NCBI GenBank assembly: GCA_021044545.1
Contig: CP087990.1
Coordinates: 620,001-684,000, forward strand
DNA length: 64,000 nt
Reading direction: 5' to 3'
Origin: Comamonadaceae bacterium M7527
Lineage (GTDB): Bacteria > Pseudomonadota > Gammaproteobacteria > Burkholderiales > Burkholderiaceae_C
Below are positions 54,006 to 63,390 of the stretch, in pieces. The translations under genes and the position numbers were made by a program. Positions within the stretch are counted from its first letter, which is position 1. Every line of letters begins with the position of its first letter. The notes under the pieces were generated by a model, which saw nothing but the letters and a program-made list of their open reading frames with translations, ran no database searches and had not been told where the DNA came from.

Positions 54006-55505
54006 TCAAGACTGCTCTTGAGCGTCGTCTGCCGCAAACCAATGCTCGCGGGCTTTTGTGATCAGGGCTTGCGCCTCTTCTTCTGACTGTCCGGTGATCT
54101 CTTGCAACTCATCTGTAGCCAAGTCAGCCAAATCGTCGCGTGAATGCACGCCCGCATCTGCCAGCTTGGAGATCAACTCAACCGTCAAACCTTCAAGGTC
54201 ACGCAAATCTTGCGAGACGTCTTCAACGTTTTCTTCATGCGCCAACTCAAGGGTTAGCAGCACGTCTTTGGCACGTGTGCGCAACTCGTTGACAGTGTCT
54301 TCGTCAAAGGCTTCGATTTCCAGCATTTCCTGCAGCGGCACGTAGGCCACTTCTTCCAGGCTGGTAAAGCCTTCTTCGATCAGGATGTCAGCGATTTCTT
54401 CGTCAACATCGAGCTTTTCCATGAACAAACCACGCACGCTTTGCGCTTCTTCGGCCTGCTTTTGCGCCGACTCGTCGGCCGTCATGATGTTGATGCGCCA
54501 GCCTGTAAGCTCAGAGGCCAGACGCACGTTTTGACCGCCACGGCCAATGGCGATGGCCAGGTTTTCCTCGTCAACCACCACGTCCATGGCACCGCGCTCT
54601 TCGTCAACCACGATGGATGTGACGTTGGCGGGTGCAAGCGCACCAATGACGAACTGCGCTGGGTCTTCGCTCCACAACACAATGTCAACGCGCTCGCCTG
54701 CAAGCTCGTTGGTAACGCCGTTGACGCGTGAGCCGCGAACACCCACACAAGTACCGATGGGGTCTACGCGTGCGTCGTGGGACACCACAGCGATTTTGGC
54801 GCGTGAGCCTGCGTCACGGGCGCATGATTTGATTTCCAGCGTGCCTTGCTCGATTTCAGGCACCTCTTGGCGGAACAACTCCACCATAAAACCAGGCGCT
54901 GAGCGTGACAGCAAAATAGGGGCACCGCGCAAAGTGGTGTCCACTTCCATGATCATGGCGCGCACACGGTCGCCAGGGCGGAAGTTCTCTTTGGGGATCA
55001 TCTCGGTGCGACGCAAACGGCCTTCAACACGGCCGCTTTCAACAATGATGTCGCCCTTGTCCAGGCGCTTGACGGCACCTACCAGAATTTTCTCGCCTCT
55101 GGCCATGAAGTCGGCCAGAATCATTTCGCGCTCGGCTTCACGGATTTTCTGCAAAATCACCTGTTTGGCCGCCATTGCGCCAATGCGGCCAATCGGCATG
55201 GTCTCAATGGCTTCTTCAATGTAGTCACCCACCTGAATTTCAGGGTCTTCCTCGCGGGCGTCAGACAAGATTTCTTCAGCATCTGGCACTTGCAAGCCAG
55301 CCTCGTCGGGCACAACCAACCAGCGGCGGAAGGTCTCAGCCTCGCCAGTGTCTTTATCAATAGACACGCGAATGTCTACATCGTCTGGGTACAGCTTTTT
55401 AGTGGCTGAGGCCAAGGCCAATTCAACGGCGGCGTACACCACGTCGCGCTCTACGCTTTTCTCGCGTGAGATCGCATCTACCAACATCAACAGTTCGCGA
55501 TTCAT
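54006..55505 (-). CDS. nusA: Transcription elongation/termination factor NusA
   Basis: 499 residues from ATG 55505 (MNRELLMLVDAISREKSV). Domains in order: NusA N-terminal domain, S1 domain (GDIIVESGRVEGRLRRTEMIP region), two KH domains (DPIGTCVGVRGSRV, AIGRGGQNVRLASELTGW), and acidic C-terminal helix-hairpin-helix repeats as in gammaproteobacterial NusA. It binds RNA polymerase and modulates pausing, termination and antitermination. It is 56 bp after rimP. Confidence 0.96.
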   Translation of the reverse strand: MNRELLMLVDAISREKSVERDVVYAAVELALASATKKLYPDDVDIRVSIDKDTGEAETFRRWLVVPDEAGLQVPDAEEILSDAREEDPEIQVGDYIEEAIETMPIGRIGAMAAKQVILQKIREAEREMILADFMARGEKILVGAVKRLDKGDIIVESGRVEGRLRRTEMIPKENFRPGDRVRAMIMEVDTTLRGAPILLSRSAPGFMVELFRQEVPEIEQGTLEIKSCARDAGSRAKIAVVSHDARVDPIGTCVGVRGSRVNGVTNELAGERVDIVLWSEDPAQFVIGALAPANVTSIVVDEERGAMDVVVDEENLAIAIGRGGQNVRLASELTGWRINIMTADESAQKQAEEAQSVRGLFMEKLDVDEEIADILIEEGFTSLEEVAYVPLQEMLEIEAFDEDTVNELRTRAKDVLLTLELAHEENVEDVSQDLRDLEGLTVELISKLADAGVHSRDDLADLATDELQEITGQSEEEAQALITKAREHWFAADDAQEQS

Positions 55506-55561
55506 GTCAACTCGCCTGCCTTTCAAAACTCAAAACGATATTCAAAACTTAACAACTTGCT

Positions 55562-56160
55562 TCAGGTCGCCGCGCTGGGCGCGGGTGCGACCTTGGGCTT
55601 GCGCCCACGAAAATCAACAATAGGTGCCAAACGCGCTTCGCGCACATCGGCAAACTCGAACTGCATGGCCTGAAGCGGTGCTTCCTGGCGCTTTTTACTC
55701 ACGCGCACGCCTGGCTTCACTGGTGGCGCATCGCTCCACACCAGTTGCCACTGTTTGCCTTGTCCCTCTGGGGCTTGCACACCTGGGTCTTCCAGGGTGC
55801 CGCGAAATTTTTCCGGTTCGCTGACACGCTGGAATCGGTAGAGCCAATGGGCTCTTTCAAGGTGATGTCAATCACCTCACCGACGAAGCGGGCGAAATCC
55901 GCGTCGCCGCGCAGCAAACGGTCAATACCGGGCGAGCCGACTTCAAGACGGTTGTAGTCCACGTTTTCAACTTCCAGCAAAAAACGCAACTGCTTGGTCA
56001 CAGACTCACAGTCTTCGACGGTAATGAGCTGCTCGGGCTGATCCGCAACAAAGGGCATATCAATGGTGATGCGCAGCAGGCCTCCGGCGGAACGTTCAAT
56101 TTCCACCAAATCAAAACCCAAACCAGTCACACTGGTGGTTACTGCTTCTTGCCAAGACAT
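55562..56160 (-). CDS. rimP: Ribosome maturation factor RimP, frame broken once
   Basis: The frame from ATG 56160 gives a normal RimP (LGFDLVEIERSAGGLLRITID, VEDCESVTKQLRFLLEVEN, YNRLEVGSPGIDR) up to SVSANRKN, then runs into an unrelated frame. One added base in the five-T run at 55808-55812 (AAAAA on the coding strand) restores RKKFRGTLEDPGVQAPEG and joins the C-terminal frame ending APAPSAAT, for about 199 residues. RimP helps assemble the 30S subunit. The break is in a homopolymer and the first gene of the operon is otherwise conserved, so a sequencing deletion is likely. Confidence 0.88.
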
Positions 56161-56329
56161 GCGCCCGAATCAACCCTTCAATTCACAACAACTATAAAAA
56201 CCAACGACACAAACAAAACAACGCCCTAACACACGACGCCGCACCAACAGCCGCTTGCACACACCTAGACCGAGCCCAGACACAGACAAGACAACATCAG
56301 CACAAGCACACCGTACGTTGGGCGAAGCC

Positions 56330-56360
56330 AAAAAAATGGGCGGTGTAAACCCGCCCATTT
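56330..56360 (-). terminator. Rho-independent terminator after the DUF2788 gene
   Basis: AAATGGGCGG (56334-56343) and CCGCCCATTT (56351-56360) form a perfect 10-bp stem with a seven-base loop. On the minus strand it is followed by seven T. It lies 55 bp past the DUF2788 stop and isolates it from the rimP operon, whose promoter must be in the remaining 170 bp. Confidence 0.9.
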
Positions 56361-56415
56361 GGTCGTGAAGCTAGCATTTTAACCCGATTTTTGAACTAAT
56401 TCAATGCGTTGCAGC

Positions 56416-56640
56416 CTACATTCCCAAAAACCACTTGATAAATTGCTTGGCAACAAAACCCAACATGCCAAAGCTGAGCACCAAAAACAATATAAAGGTG
56501 CCGAACTTGCCCGCTTTTGATTCTTTAGCCAGCGAAAACACGATAAACAACATATAGGCAATAAACGCCCCTACACCGACAGTCAAGCCAAATTGCGCAA
56601 TGTCGCCCTCAGAAAACCCCCATAAACTGGCTTGCATCAT
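56416..56640 (-). CDS. DUF2788 small membrane protein
   Basis: 74 residues. Two transmembrane helices (VGVGAFIAYMLFIVFSLA and FGTFILFLVLSFGMLGFVA) joined by the short basic loop KESKAGKFG, the DUF2788 pattern. Function unknown. The start ATGATG overlaps the stop of the preceding membrane-protein gene, so the two are translationally coupled; either ATG may be used. Confidence 0.8.
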   Translation of the reverse strand: MMQASLWGFSEGDIAQFGLTVGVGAFIAYMLFIVFSLAKESKAGKFGTFILFLVLSFGMLGFVAKQFIKWFLGM

Positions 56641-57449
56641 GCAGTCCTGTCTTGGCGGCCTGCACGACGGTCTTGGTCATTCAACCAGGCTTGGGCATCA
56701 GCGTAGGCATGCCAACTGGCATGCGCCAACCACGGCACAACGTACACCAGGCCAAACAAGGCCGTGAGCATGCCTATGCCCACCAGACTGAACAGCGTGG
56801 CGGCCCAGGCGGCCATCAGAACGGGGTGCGCACCGCAAATGCGCCAGCTGGCCAGCACCGCCTGCCACACCGAAGCGCGGCTGGACACCAGCATGGGCAG
56901 CGCCACCACGCTTGAGGCAAACATGGGTGCGGCCAACAGGCCGCCCAGCAGCAGCCACCACTCAAACAAATAGCCCTCGGGTGCCAGCACCACAAAATGC
57001 AAGAAATCAAGGGGCTTTTTGATGGCGATATCAGAAAACGCGGTGATCAAGCCCGCTGAGCTCAATACCCAGCCCGTACCCGCCAAGCCCAGCAGCAAGC
57101 CAAACCCAATCAGGCGCTTGTCAAACGACAACCACACAAACAAGACATCCCACAAGTCCACCTTGTAACCAAAGTATTGCCCACGACTGACCTCATACAA
57201 CGCCGTGACCAATACCGGCCCAACAATCAAAAAGCCCGAGTAGACGCCGGCCAACAACCAAAACTCATCTCGCGCAAGCCACATCAGCAGCCAACCCACC
57301 ACCACCAGGGCCAGGCCGTGCAAGACGCCTGGCCATGGGTTGCGTCGCATATCTTGCGCACCCAGGCGCAACCAGCGCCCAACAGCCGTAAAGTCCATAA
57401 CAGGCGGCTGGCCGGGTGCAGGTGTGTGGCTGGTGTGAACAAGGGGCAT
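56637..57449 (-). CDS. DUF2189-type integral membrane protein
   Basis: 270 residues from ATG 57449; the frame is open further upstream across the fabI promoter region but that part is not protein-like. Five to six hydrophobic segments, beginning with ALVVVGWLLMWLA and ending LTALFGLVYVVPWLAHASWHAY. The LARDEFWLLAGVYSGFLIVGPVLVTALYEVSR region fits DUF2189, a family linked only loosely to respiratory genes. Function unknown. It is divergent from fabI and coupled to the DUF2788 gene. Confidence 0.75.
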   Translation of the reverse strand: MPLVHTSHTPAPGQPPVMDFTAVGRWLRLGAQDMRRNPWPGVLHGLALVVVGWLLMWLARDEFWLLAGVYSGFLIVGPVLVTALYEVSRGQYFGYKVDLWDVLFVWLSFDKRLIGFGLLLGLAGTGWVLSSAGLITAFSDIAIKKPLDFLHFVVLAPEGYLFEWWLLLGGLLAAPMFASSVVALPMLVSSRASVWQAVLASWRICGAHPVLMAAWAATLFSLVGIGMLTALFGLVYVVPWLAHASWHAYADAQAWLNDQDRRAGRQDRTA

Positions 57450-57637
57450 GGTTGGATGTGGCAAAGCGGTCTCACAGTAGGGAGTAGCCCACAATATATG
57501 CCAGCCAGCCCTGAGGGCTTGATATTTCTCAACCCAATGCGCCGCGCCCCCCAAGGGTGGCATGCGACAATTCACCCACATTTAACTGGCACAAAATAAG
57601 CTTGCACAAAAGCCAACCATATGTTTTGGAGATATCA

Positions 57638-58438
57638 ATGAGTGAACGCACTGGGTTCTTAGTCGGCAAAAAATTACTGATTACCGGCGTACTGTCTAAC
57701 CGCTCAATTGCCTATGGCATTGCAAAAGCCTGTCATGCACAAGGCGCAGAGCTTGCTTTCAGCTACGTGGGTGAGCGCTTCAAAGACCGCATTACCGAGT
57801 TTGCGGCCGATTTTGATTCCACACTCATTTTTGACTGCGACGTGGGTGACGATGCACAAATTGACGCCTTGTTTAAAGATCTGTCTGCTACTTGGCCCAC
57901 ATTTGACGGCTTTGTGCACGCCATAGGCTTTGCACCCAAAGAGGCCATTGGTGGCGACTTCCTGGAAGGCTTGAGCCGCGAGGCATTTCGCATTGCACAT
58001 GACATCAGCGCCTACAGCTTCCCGGCCATGGCCAAGGCTGCAAAGCCCTACCTCAATCCCAAGTCAGCGCTGCTGACGTTGAGCTACCTGGGTGCTGAGC
58101 GTGCGCTGCCCAACTACAACACCATGGGCTTGGCCAAGGCCTCGCTAGAGGCATCGGTGCGTTACACCGCAGAATCCCTGGGCCCCAAGGACGTTCGCGT
58201 TAACGGCATCAGCGCTGGCCCCATCAAAACCCTGGCTGCCAGCGGTATCAAGGGCTTTGGCAAAATTTTGAGCCAAGTTGCGCAAACAGCGCCTATGCGA
58301 CGCAATGTCACCATTGAAGACGTGGGCAACGTCGCCGCCTTCCTGCTCAGCGACCTGGCCAATGGCGTAACGGCAGAGATCACTTACGTAGATGGTGGTT
58401 TTAGCAATGTGGTCGGCGGCATGTCCGAGGCCGAATAA
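57638..58438 (+). CDS. fabI: Enoyl-[acyl-carrier-protein] reductase (NADH) FabI
   Basis: 266 residues from ATG 57638, with GGAG six bases upstream. GVLSNRSIAYGIAKA is the FabI cofactor-binding start (in place of the usual GxxxGxG). The catalytic set Tyr150, Tyr160 and Lys167 in LSYLGAE...NYNTMGLAKAS has the spacing of E. coli FabI. It performs the last reduction of each fatty-acid elongation cycle and is the target of triclosan-type inhibitors. Followed after 41 bp by a MAPEG-like gene. Confidence 0.94.
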   Translation: MSERTGFLVGKKLLITGVLSNRSIAYGIAKACHAQGAELAFSYVGERFKDRITEFAADFDSTLIFDCDVGDDAQIDALFKDLSATWPTFDGFVHAIGFAPKEAIGGDFLEGLSREAFRIAHDISAYSFPAMAKAAKPYLNPKSALLTLSYLGAERALPNYNTMGLAKASLEASVRYTAESLGPKDVRVNGISAGPIKTLAASGIKGFGKILSQVAQTAPMRRNVTIEDVGNVAAFLLSDLANGVTAEITYVDGGFSNVVGGMSEAE

Positions 58439-58479
58439 CACCACCAACCACGCCAACAACCACTACAAAAGAGCTACCT

Positions 58480-58881
58480 ATGACCATTGCTTTTTGGTGC
58501 GTACTGGCATCAGCCCTGATGCCATATGTATGGACGGGTGCAGCCAAGTTTGGCAAACCAGACCCCGCACATGCCAAGCCAGCGCGCTATGACAACCACG
58601 CACCGCGCGCCTACCTGGACCAATTGAGCGGTCGCAAGCGGCGCGCGCATTGGGCGCAACTCAACTCATTCGAGGCATTCCCCGCCTTCGCCGCAGGCGT
58701 TGTCATTGCCCACATGGCAGGTGGTGACGAGCAGGTGATAGACGCACTGGCCATGTTGTTTGTGGTGTTTCGCCTGGCCTATGGTTACTGCTATATCGCA
58801 GACAAACCCAGCGCACGCAGCCTCACTTGGCTGGGCGGCATTGTGTGCGTGGTGGGCTTGTTTGTTGCAGGTGCTCTTTAG
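58480..58881 (+). CDS. MAPEG-superfamily membrane protein
   Basis: 133 residues with four hydrophobic segments: near the N-terminus (FWCVLASALMPYVWTG), FPAFAAGVVIAHMAGG, ALAMLFVVFRLAYGYCYIAD and a C-terminal helix. The block LNSFEAFPAFAAGV followed by FRLAYGYCYI is the MAPEG signature (glutathione transferase/eicosanoid-type fold), with Glu and Arg that bind thiol substrates in the family. Bacterial members are mostly uncharacterised. Convergent with the RND pump gene, 15 bp apart. Confidence 0.82.
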   Translation: MTIAFWCVLASALMPYVWTGAAKFGKPDPAHAKPARYDNHAPRAYLDQLSGRKRRAHWAQLNSFEAFPAFAAGVVIAHMAGGDEQVIDALAMLFVVFRLAYGYCYIADKPSARSLTWLGGIVCVVGLFVAGAL

Positions 58882-58896
58882 CGTTGTCTTCGCCCT

Positions 58897-61800
58897 TTAA
58901 GGCGTGTCGCGCTTGACATTGAACCAAGCCGCGTAAATGGCGGGCAATGCCAGTAGCGTCAGCACCGTGGCCACAATCAAGCCACCCATGATGGCAATGG
59001 CCATGGGCCCCCAGAACACGCTGCGCGACAGCGGAATCATGGCCAACACAGCGGCGGCTGCGGTGAGTGCGATAGGACGCAAGCGGCGCACGGTGGACTC
59101 AATAATGGCGTCCCAAGCGGCTATGCCTTTGGCGCGGTCTTGTTCAATTTGGTCTATCAAGATAACCGAGTTGCGCTGAATCATGCCCATCAGGGCAATC
59201 ACACCCAGCAACGCTACAAAGCCAAATGGCTTGTCAAACAACAGCAATGCACCGGCCACACCGGCAATGCCCAGAGGGCCTGTCAAAAACACCAGCAAGG
59301 CGCGGCTAAAGCTTTGCAATTGCAGCATCAGCAGGGTAAACACCACAAACAGCATGATGGGCACACCTGCCTGAATGGATGATGTGCCCTTGGCACTTTC
59401 TTCAACCGCACCGGCTACGCTGATGCTGTAACCACTACGCCCTGTTGCGGCCCAGCCCGCTTCTATCTCGCGCAACACGGGTAACAGCTGCGCGGTCACG
59501 GTGGCGCCTTGCAAGCCGTCAATGATGTCACCTTGAACGGTAATGGCGTATTGGCGACCTTCGCGCCACAGCACGCCTGGCTCCCAGTCGAACACAGGCT
59601 TGGCAACTTGCACCAGCGGCACCATGCGCCCGCTGGATGTGGGGATGTAAGCGTTTTGCAACGCGGCCAGGCCATCGCGCTCGTTGACGGGTTGGCGCAA
59701 CACAATGTCTATCAGCTTGTCACCGTCACGGAACTGCCCAACGGTGCTGCCAGACAGCAAGGTGCGTGTGGCTTGTGCAATGCTTTGTGCACTTACGCCC
59801 AACTCGCGTGCGCGGGTCTGGTCTACCTCAAGGCGCAGCACTTTGATGGACTCGTTCCAGTTGTCGTTCACGCCGCGCATGCTGGTGTTGGCGCGCATGG
59901 CGGCCTTTACCTCTGTGGCCAGCTCTCGCAGCACCACCGGGTCAGCGCCCGACACCCGGAACTGCACGGGGTAAGGCACTGGCGGGCCGCTTGGCAGCAA
60001 CTTCACACGCGCACGAACTTGCGGAAACTTGTCGGCCAACAAGGCGGGCAACTCAGCACGCAAACGCTCACGCGCTTTGATATCTTTGGGCACCAGGATA
60101 AATTGGCTCACATTGTTTTGCGGAAACACCAAGTCAAGCGGCAGGTAAAAGCGCGGTGCCCCAGAGCCCACCCACACACTGACTGATCCCGCATCAGCTT
60201 GCTGCAGCAGTGTGGCCTCGACCTCTTTGGTCAGCGCCTCGTTGGCCTCAAATGATGTGCCCTCTGGGAACCACAAGTCCACCAACACCTCTGTGCGGCT
60301 GGAGTCAGGGAAAAATTGCTGCTGCACTTGCCCCATACCCACCAGGCCGGCGACAAACAACGCCAGTGTGGCGGCAATGGTCTTCCAGCGGTTACCCACG
60401 CACCATTGCACAGTCGCGCGAAAGCGGTTGTAAAAAGGCGAGTCAAACACCTCGGCTTCTTCAGGGTCTGTGTCCAGATCCACGTCTGGTGCGGCGTGGT
60501 GATGCTGCTTGACCTTGAGCAAACGCGTACCCAAATAAGGCACAAAGTAAACAGACACCAGCCAGCTCACCACCAACGCCACAGACGTCACAGCAAAAAT
60601 AGCAAAGGTGTACTCACCCACGGTGGACTGCGCCATGCCAATGGGCAAAAAGCCTGCTGCCGTAATCAGGGTGCCGGTCAGCATAGGCATGGCAGTGACT
60701 TCGTAGGCGTAAACGGCCGCACGCATTTTGTCTGCGCCCTGCTCCATTTTGCGCACCATCATCTCTACCGCAATGATGGCGTCGTCTACCAATAAACCCA
60801 ATGCAATGATCAGCGAGCCCAGCGAAATTTTGTGCAGGCCAATGCCCCAATACTTCATGCACAAAAAAGTCACGGCCAACACCAGCGGAATGGTAATGCC
60901 CACCACCAGGCCGGGGCGCACATCCACATACCAGCCAAAGCGCCCGCCCTTGTGCAAGCCCAACGCCAAAAAGCTCACGCCCAGCACAATCACCACGGCT
61001 TCAATCAGTACCTTGATGAACTCAAACACGGACTCAGACACCGTTTTAGGCTGATCTTGCAATTGCACCAAGCGCACGCCCACCGGCAGTGTTTGCTCTA
61101 TACCGGGCACAGCTTCTTGCAGGGCTTTGCCCAAAGCAATGATGTCGCCGCCTTTGGCCATGGACACACCCAAACCTATGACTGGCTCACCTTGATGGCG
61201 CACCTTGACGTTGGGCGGATCTGCGTAGCCACTGGTCACCGTTGCGATGTCACCTAGCACTATGGTTTGCCCAGACGCGCCGCGTATAGGCGTTTGACGC
61301 AACGCCTCTATGCTGGTGAATGCGCCGTCCACGCGCACTTCAAACATATCGGACGCATTGGTGGTGGCACGCGCACGCCCTGCACTTTCGACGGCGTTTT
61401 GTTGGTTGATTTGAGCCAACACCTGGCCAAAGTCCAAGCGCAACTGGGCCAGCTGGGCTTGTGCAATGTCTATAAAAACCTTTTCGTCTTGCACGCCAAA
61501 CAAGGCCACTTTGGCGACGTCTGGCACGCGTAGCAATTGTTCGCGCACGTCGTCAGCAAAGGCTTTGGTTTGCGCGGGTGTGAAGCCTGGCGCTTCCACG
61601 GCATAAATCACACCGTAAACATCGCCAAAATCATCGTTGAAAAACGGCCCAATGACGCCCTGCGGCAAAGCGCTTTTGGTGTCGGCGATTTTCTTGCGCA
61701 CGGTGTACCACACGTTGGACACCTCAGCGCCTGGTGAGGCGTCTTGAAGCTGGAAAATAACTTGTGATTCGCCGGGCTTGGAGTAGCTGCGTATTTTGTC

Positions 61801-62061
61801 GGCGTAAGGCACCTCTTGCAGCGTGCGCTCAATGCGGTCTGTCACCTGCTCTGCCACTTGCTGCGCGTTGGCGCCAGGCCAGTAGGTCTTCACCACCATG
61901 GCTCTGAACGTAAAGGGTGGGTCTTCGTCTTGACCCAGCTGGAAGTAGGCTGCGACACCCAGCAACATCAACACCACCATCAGGTAGCGTGTGAGTGGCG
62001 CGTGATTCAAGGCCCATTCCGATAGGTTGAAGCGTTTTATATTGGTTGATGTGGACGACAT
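58897..62061 (-). CDS. RND-family efflux pump, inner-membrane permease
   Basis: 1054 residues. Standard AcrB-like plan: first transmembrane helix at residues 25-43 (YLMVVLMLLGVAAYFQLG), large periplasmic loop, transmembrane helices 2-6 with the proton-relay pair DD in GLLVDDAIIAVEMM, second loop, and helices 8-12 with a Lys-poor end (MGMIQRNSVILIDQIEQD). It works as a proton antiporter trimer expelling drugs, solvents or other hydrophobic compounds with the adaptor encoded just upstream. Closest in feel to HAE1/MdtB-like pumps; substrate cannot be read from sequence. No outer-membrane channel gene is adjacent. Confidence 0.92.
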   Translation of the reverse strand: MSSTSTNIKRFNLSEWALNHAPLTRYLMVVLMLLGVAAYFQLGQDEDPPFTFRAMVVKTYWPGANAQQVAEQVTDRIERTLQEVPYADKIRSYSKPGESQVIFQLQDASPGAEVSNVWYTVRKKIADTKSALPQGVIGPFFNDDFGDVYGVIYAVEAPGFTPAQTKAFADDVREQLLRVPDVAKVALFGVQDEKVFIDIAQAQLAQLRLDFGQVLAQINQQNAVESAGRARATTNASDMFEVRVDGAFTSIEALRQTPIRGASGQTIVLGDIATVTSGYADPPNVKVRHQGEPVIGLGVSMAKGGDIIALGKALQEAVPGIEQTLPVGVRLVQLQDQPKTVSESVFEFIKVLIEAVVIVLGVSFLALGLHKGGRFGWYVDVRPGLVVGITIPLVLAVTFLCMKYWGIGLHKISLGSLIIALGLLVDDAIIAVEMMVRKMEQGADKMRAAVYAYEVTAMPMLTGTLITAAGFLPIGMAQSTVGEYTFAIFAVTSVALVVSWLVSVYFVPYLGTRLLKVKQHHHAAPDVDLDTDPEEAEVFDSPFYNRFRATVQWCVGNRWKTIAATLALFVAGLVGMGQVQQQFFPDSSRTEVLVDLWFPEGTSFEANEALTKEVEATLLQQADAGSVSVWVGSGAPRFYLPLDLVFPQNNVSQFILVPKDIKARERLRAELPALLADKFPQVRARVKLLPSGPPVPYPVQFRVSGADPVVLRELATEVKAAMRANTSMRGVNDNWNESIKVLRLEVDQTRARELGVSAQSIAQATRTLLSGSTVGQFRDGDKLIDIVLRQPVNERDGLAALQNAYIPTSSGRMVPLVQVAKPVFDWEPGVLWREGRQYAITVQGDIIDGLQGATVTAQLLPVLREIEAGWAATGRSGYSISVAGAVEESAKGTSSIQAGVPIMLFVVFTLLMLQLQSFSRALLVFLTGPLGIAGVAGALLLFDKPFGFVALLGVIALMGMIQRNSVILIDQIEQDRAKGIAAWDAIIESTVRRLRPIALTAAAAVLAMIPLSRSVFWGPMAIAIMGGLIVATVLTLLALPAIYAAWFNVKRDTP

Positions 62062-62118
62062 AAAAAATCAGACCCTTTTGAGTCAGTTGGGTGGTGGTGG
62101 CGGCTTGGTCAGGTGGTA

Positions 62119-63216
62119 TTAATTGATAAAACGCTTCACCACTTGGCCAGGCGTTAACGCATGCGCGCCAGCGCTCACCACTTCATCACCTTGTTGCAGT
62201 CCACTCACCAACAAGCCATCGTCCAGCACTTGCACCACCTGCACAGGCTTGGCAAGAACAGTCATGGCCTGTGGCTCTAGTACCCACACAGCACTGGTCG
62301 CACCGTCAAGCCACACCGCCGTACTGGGCAACTTGGTGGTGGCCAACTCAGCCTCACCACCCGACGTATCAGCATCTTTCGTCGCCACATGGACTTGCGC
62401 CGTGCTGCCCAAAGGCCACTGCGCATCAGCTGCCAGGCGCACGCGCACCAAGTAACTGCGTGTCACTGGGTCGGCGCTGGCTGCCACGTCTACCACGTTG
62501 CCGCTGCTGGTGGCACTTGAAGCCAGGCTGGTCACCTGTACGGTTTGCCCAGGCGCGACAGAGGTCAAGCGCTGTTGGGGTACGGCAAACTGCACTTCAC
62601 GCGGACCACTGTGCGCCAGGCGAACCACTACAGCACCCGCACCAACCACTTGGCCCAACTCGCCCTCGGCACCCGTAATGACGCCTGCGCTGGGCGCACG
62701 CAATTGGGTGTAAGCCAGCTGATTGCCTTGAACAGACGCGCCCGCTGCAGCGCTGCTCAGCTGCGCAACAGCAGCGTTGTAGCTGGCCTGGTAGCGTTGC
62801 AGTTGCGCCTCGCCCACAAAGCCTTTTGCAGCCAGATCTTTGTAACGTGCCAAGTCGGCAGTGGCCAGCGCCAGCTGGCTTTGCGCCGCATCCCGCTGGG
62901 CTTTGGCAGAGGCTGCAGACAGCTGATAGTCACTGCTGTCCAAGCTGGCAAGCAAGTCACCCGCTTGAACGCGCTGGCCAATATCAACGGGGCGGCTTTT
63001 CAGCTTGCCACCCACTTGAAAGCCCAGCAAGCTTTCAGACTGGGCACGCACCTCACCCGAATAAGTAAAGCCATTTTCAGCCGCAGCAGAACTGCCGATG
63101 GTGATCAGCTGCACGGCCCGCACAGGGGCTTGCCTGACCTCTTGCTGACCGCAGGCGGCAACGGCAAAGGCAACAACGCCAAGTGCAAACAAGCGAGAAG
63201 CAAATAAACAGGACAT
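62119..63216 (-). CDS. RND efflux periplasmic adaptor (membrane-fusion) lipoprotein
   Basis: 365 residues. A signal peptide ends in the lipobox VAAC at about residues 18-21, so Cys21 should be lipid-anchored. A barrel-sandwich/lipoyl half-motif (VGGKLKSRPVDIGQRVQAGDLLASLD), an Ala/Gln-rich coiled-coil hairpin (about 95-160) and a beta-barrel region (FAVPQQRLTSVAPGQTVQV) follow. It bridges the pump to an outer-membrane channel. It lies 57 bp before the pump gene and is the first gene after the palindromic site at 63289. Confidence 0.9.
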   Translation of the reverse strand: MSCLFASRLFALGVVAFAVAACGQQEVRQAPVRAVQLITIGSSAAAENGFTYSGEVRAQSESLLGFQVGGKLKSRPVDIGQRVQAGDLLASLDSSDYQLSAASAKAQRDAAQSQLALATADLARYKDLAAKGFVGEAQLQRYQASYNAAVAQLSSAAAGASVQGNQLAYTQLRAPSAGVITGAEGELGQVVGAGAVVVRLAHSGPREVQFAVPQQRLTSVAPGQTVQVTSLASSATSSGNVVDVAASADPVTRSYLVRVRLAADAQWPLGSTAQVHVATKDADTSGGEAELATTKLPSTAVWLDGATSAVWVLEPQAMTVLAKPVQVVQVLDDGLLVSGLQQGDEVVSAGAHALTPGQVVKRFIN

Positions 63217-63288
63217 GGCGCAACAACAAAACTAAGGGGTGAAACAGATGGCGTAGCGCACGGTGAAAACCACCTGAGAATGCCGCTA

Positions 63289-63304
63289 TTGACCGATTGG
63301 TCAA
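63289..63304 (-). promoter_or_regulatory. Palindromic operator-like site upstream of the efflux genes
   Basis: TTGACC-GATT-GGTCAA is a perfect inverted repeat (6+4+6), 73 bp before the adaptor start codon. Size and symmetry fit TetR-type repressors that control RND pumps. No regulator gene is visible nearby, so the regulator would be encoded elsewhere. It lies in the 174-bp gap shared with the divergent aat gene and could affect both. Confidence 0.6.
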
Positions 63305-63390
63305 CAAATTGTAACTGAAAGGCAGGCCATACCGGCGGGACTCACACAATAAGCTCAGCGAACAAATCGACAGCTTGGTAGCATGACGCC

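Noticed and set aside
57587..57606. TGGCAC followed by TTGCA upstream of fabI, resembling a sigma-54 promoter
   Set aside because: The GG-to-GC distance is four bases too long for a -24/-12 promoter, and fabI is not a typical sigma-54 target.
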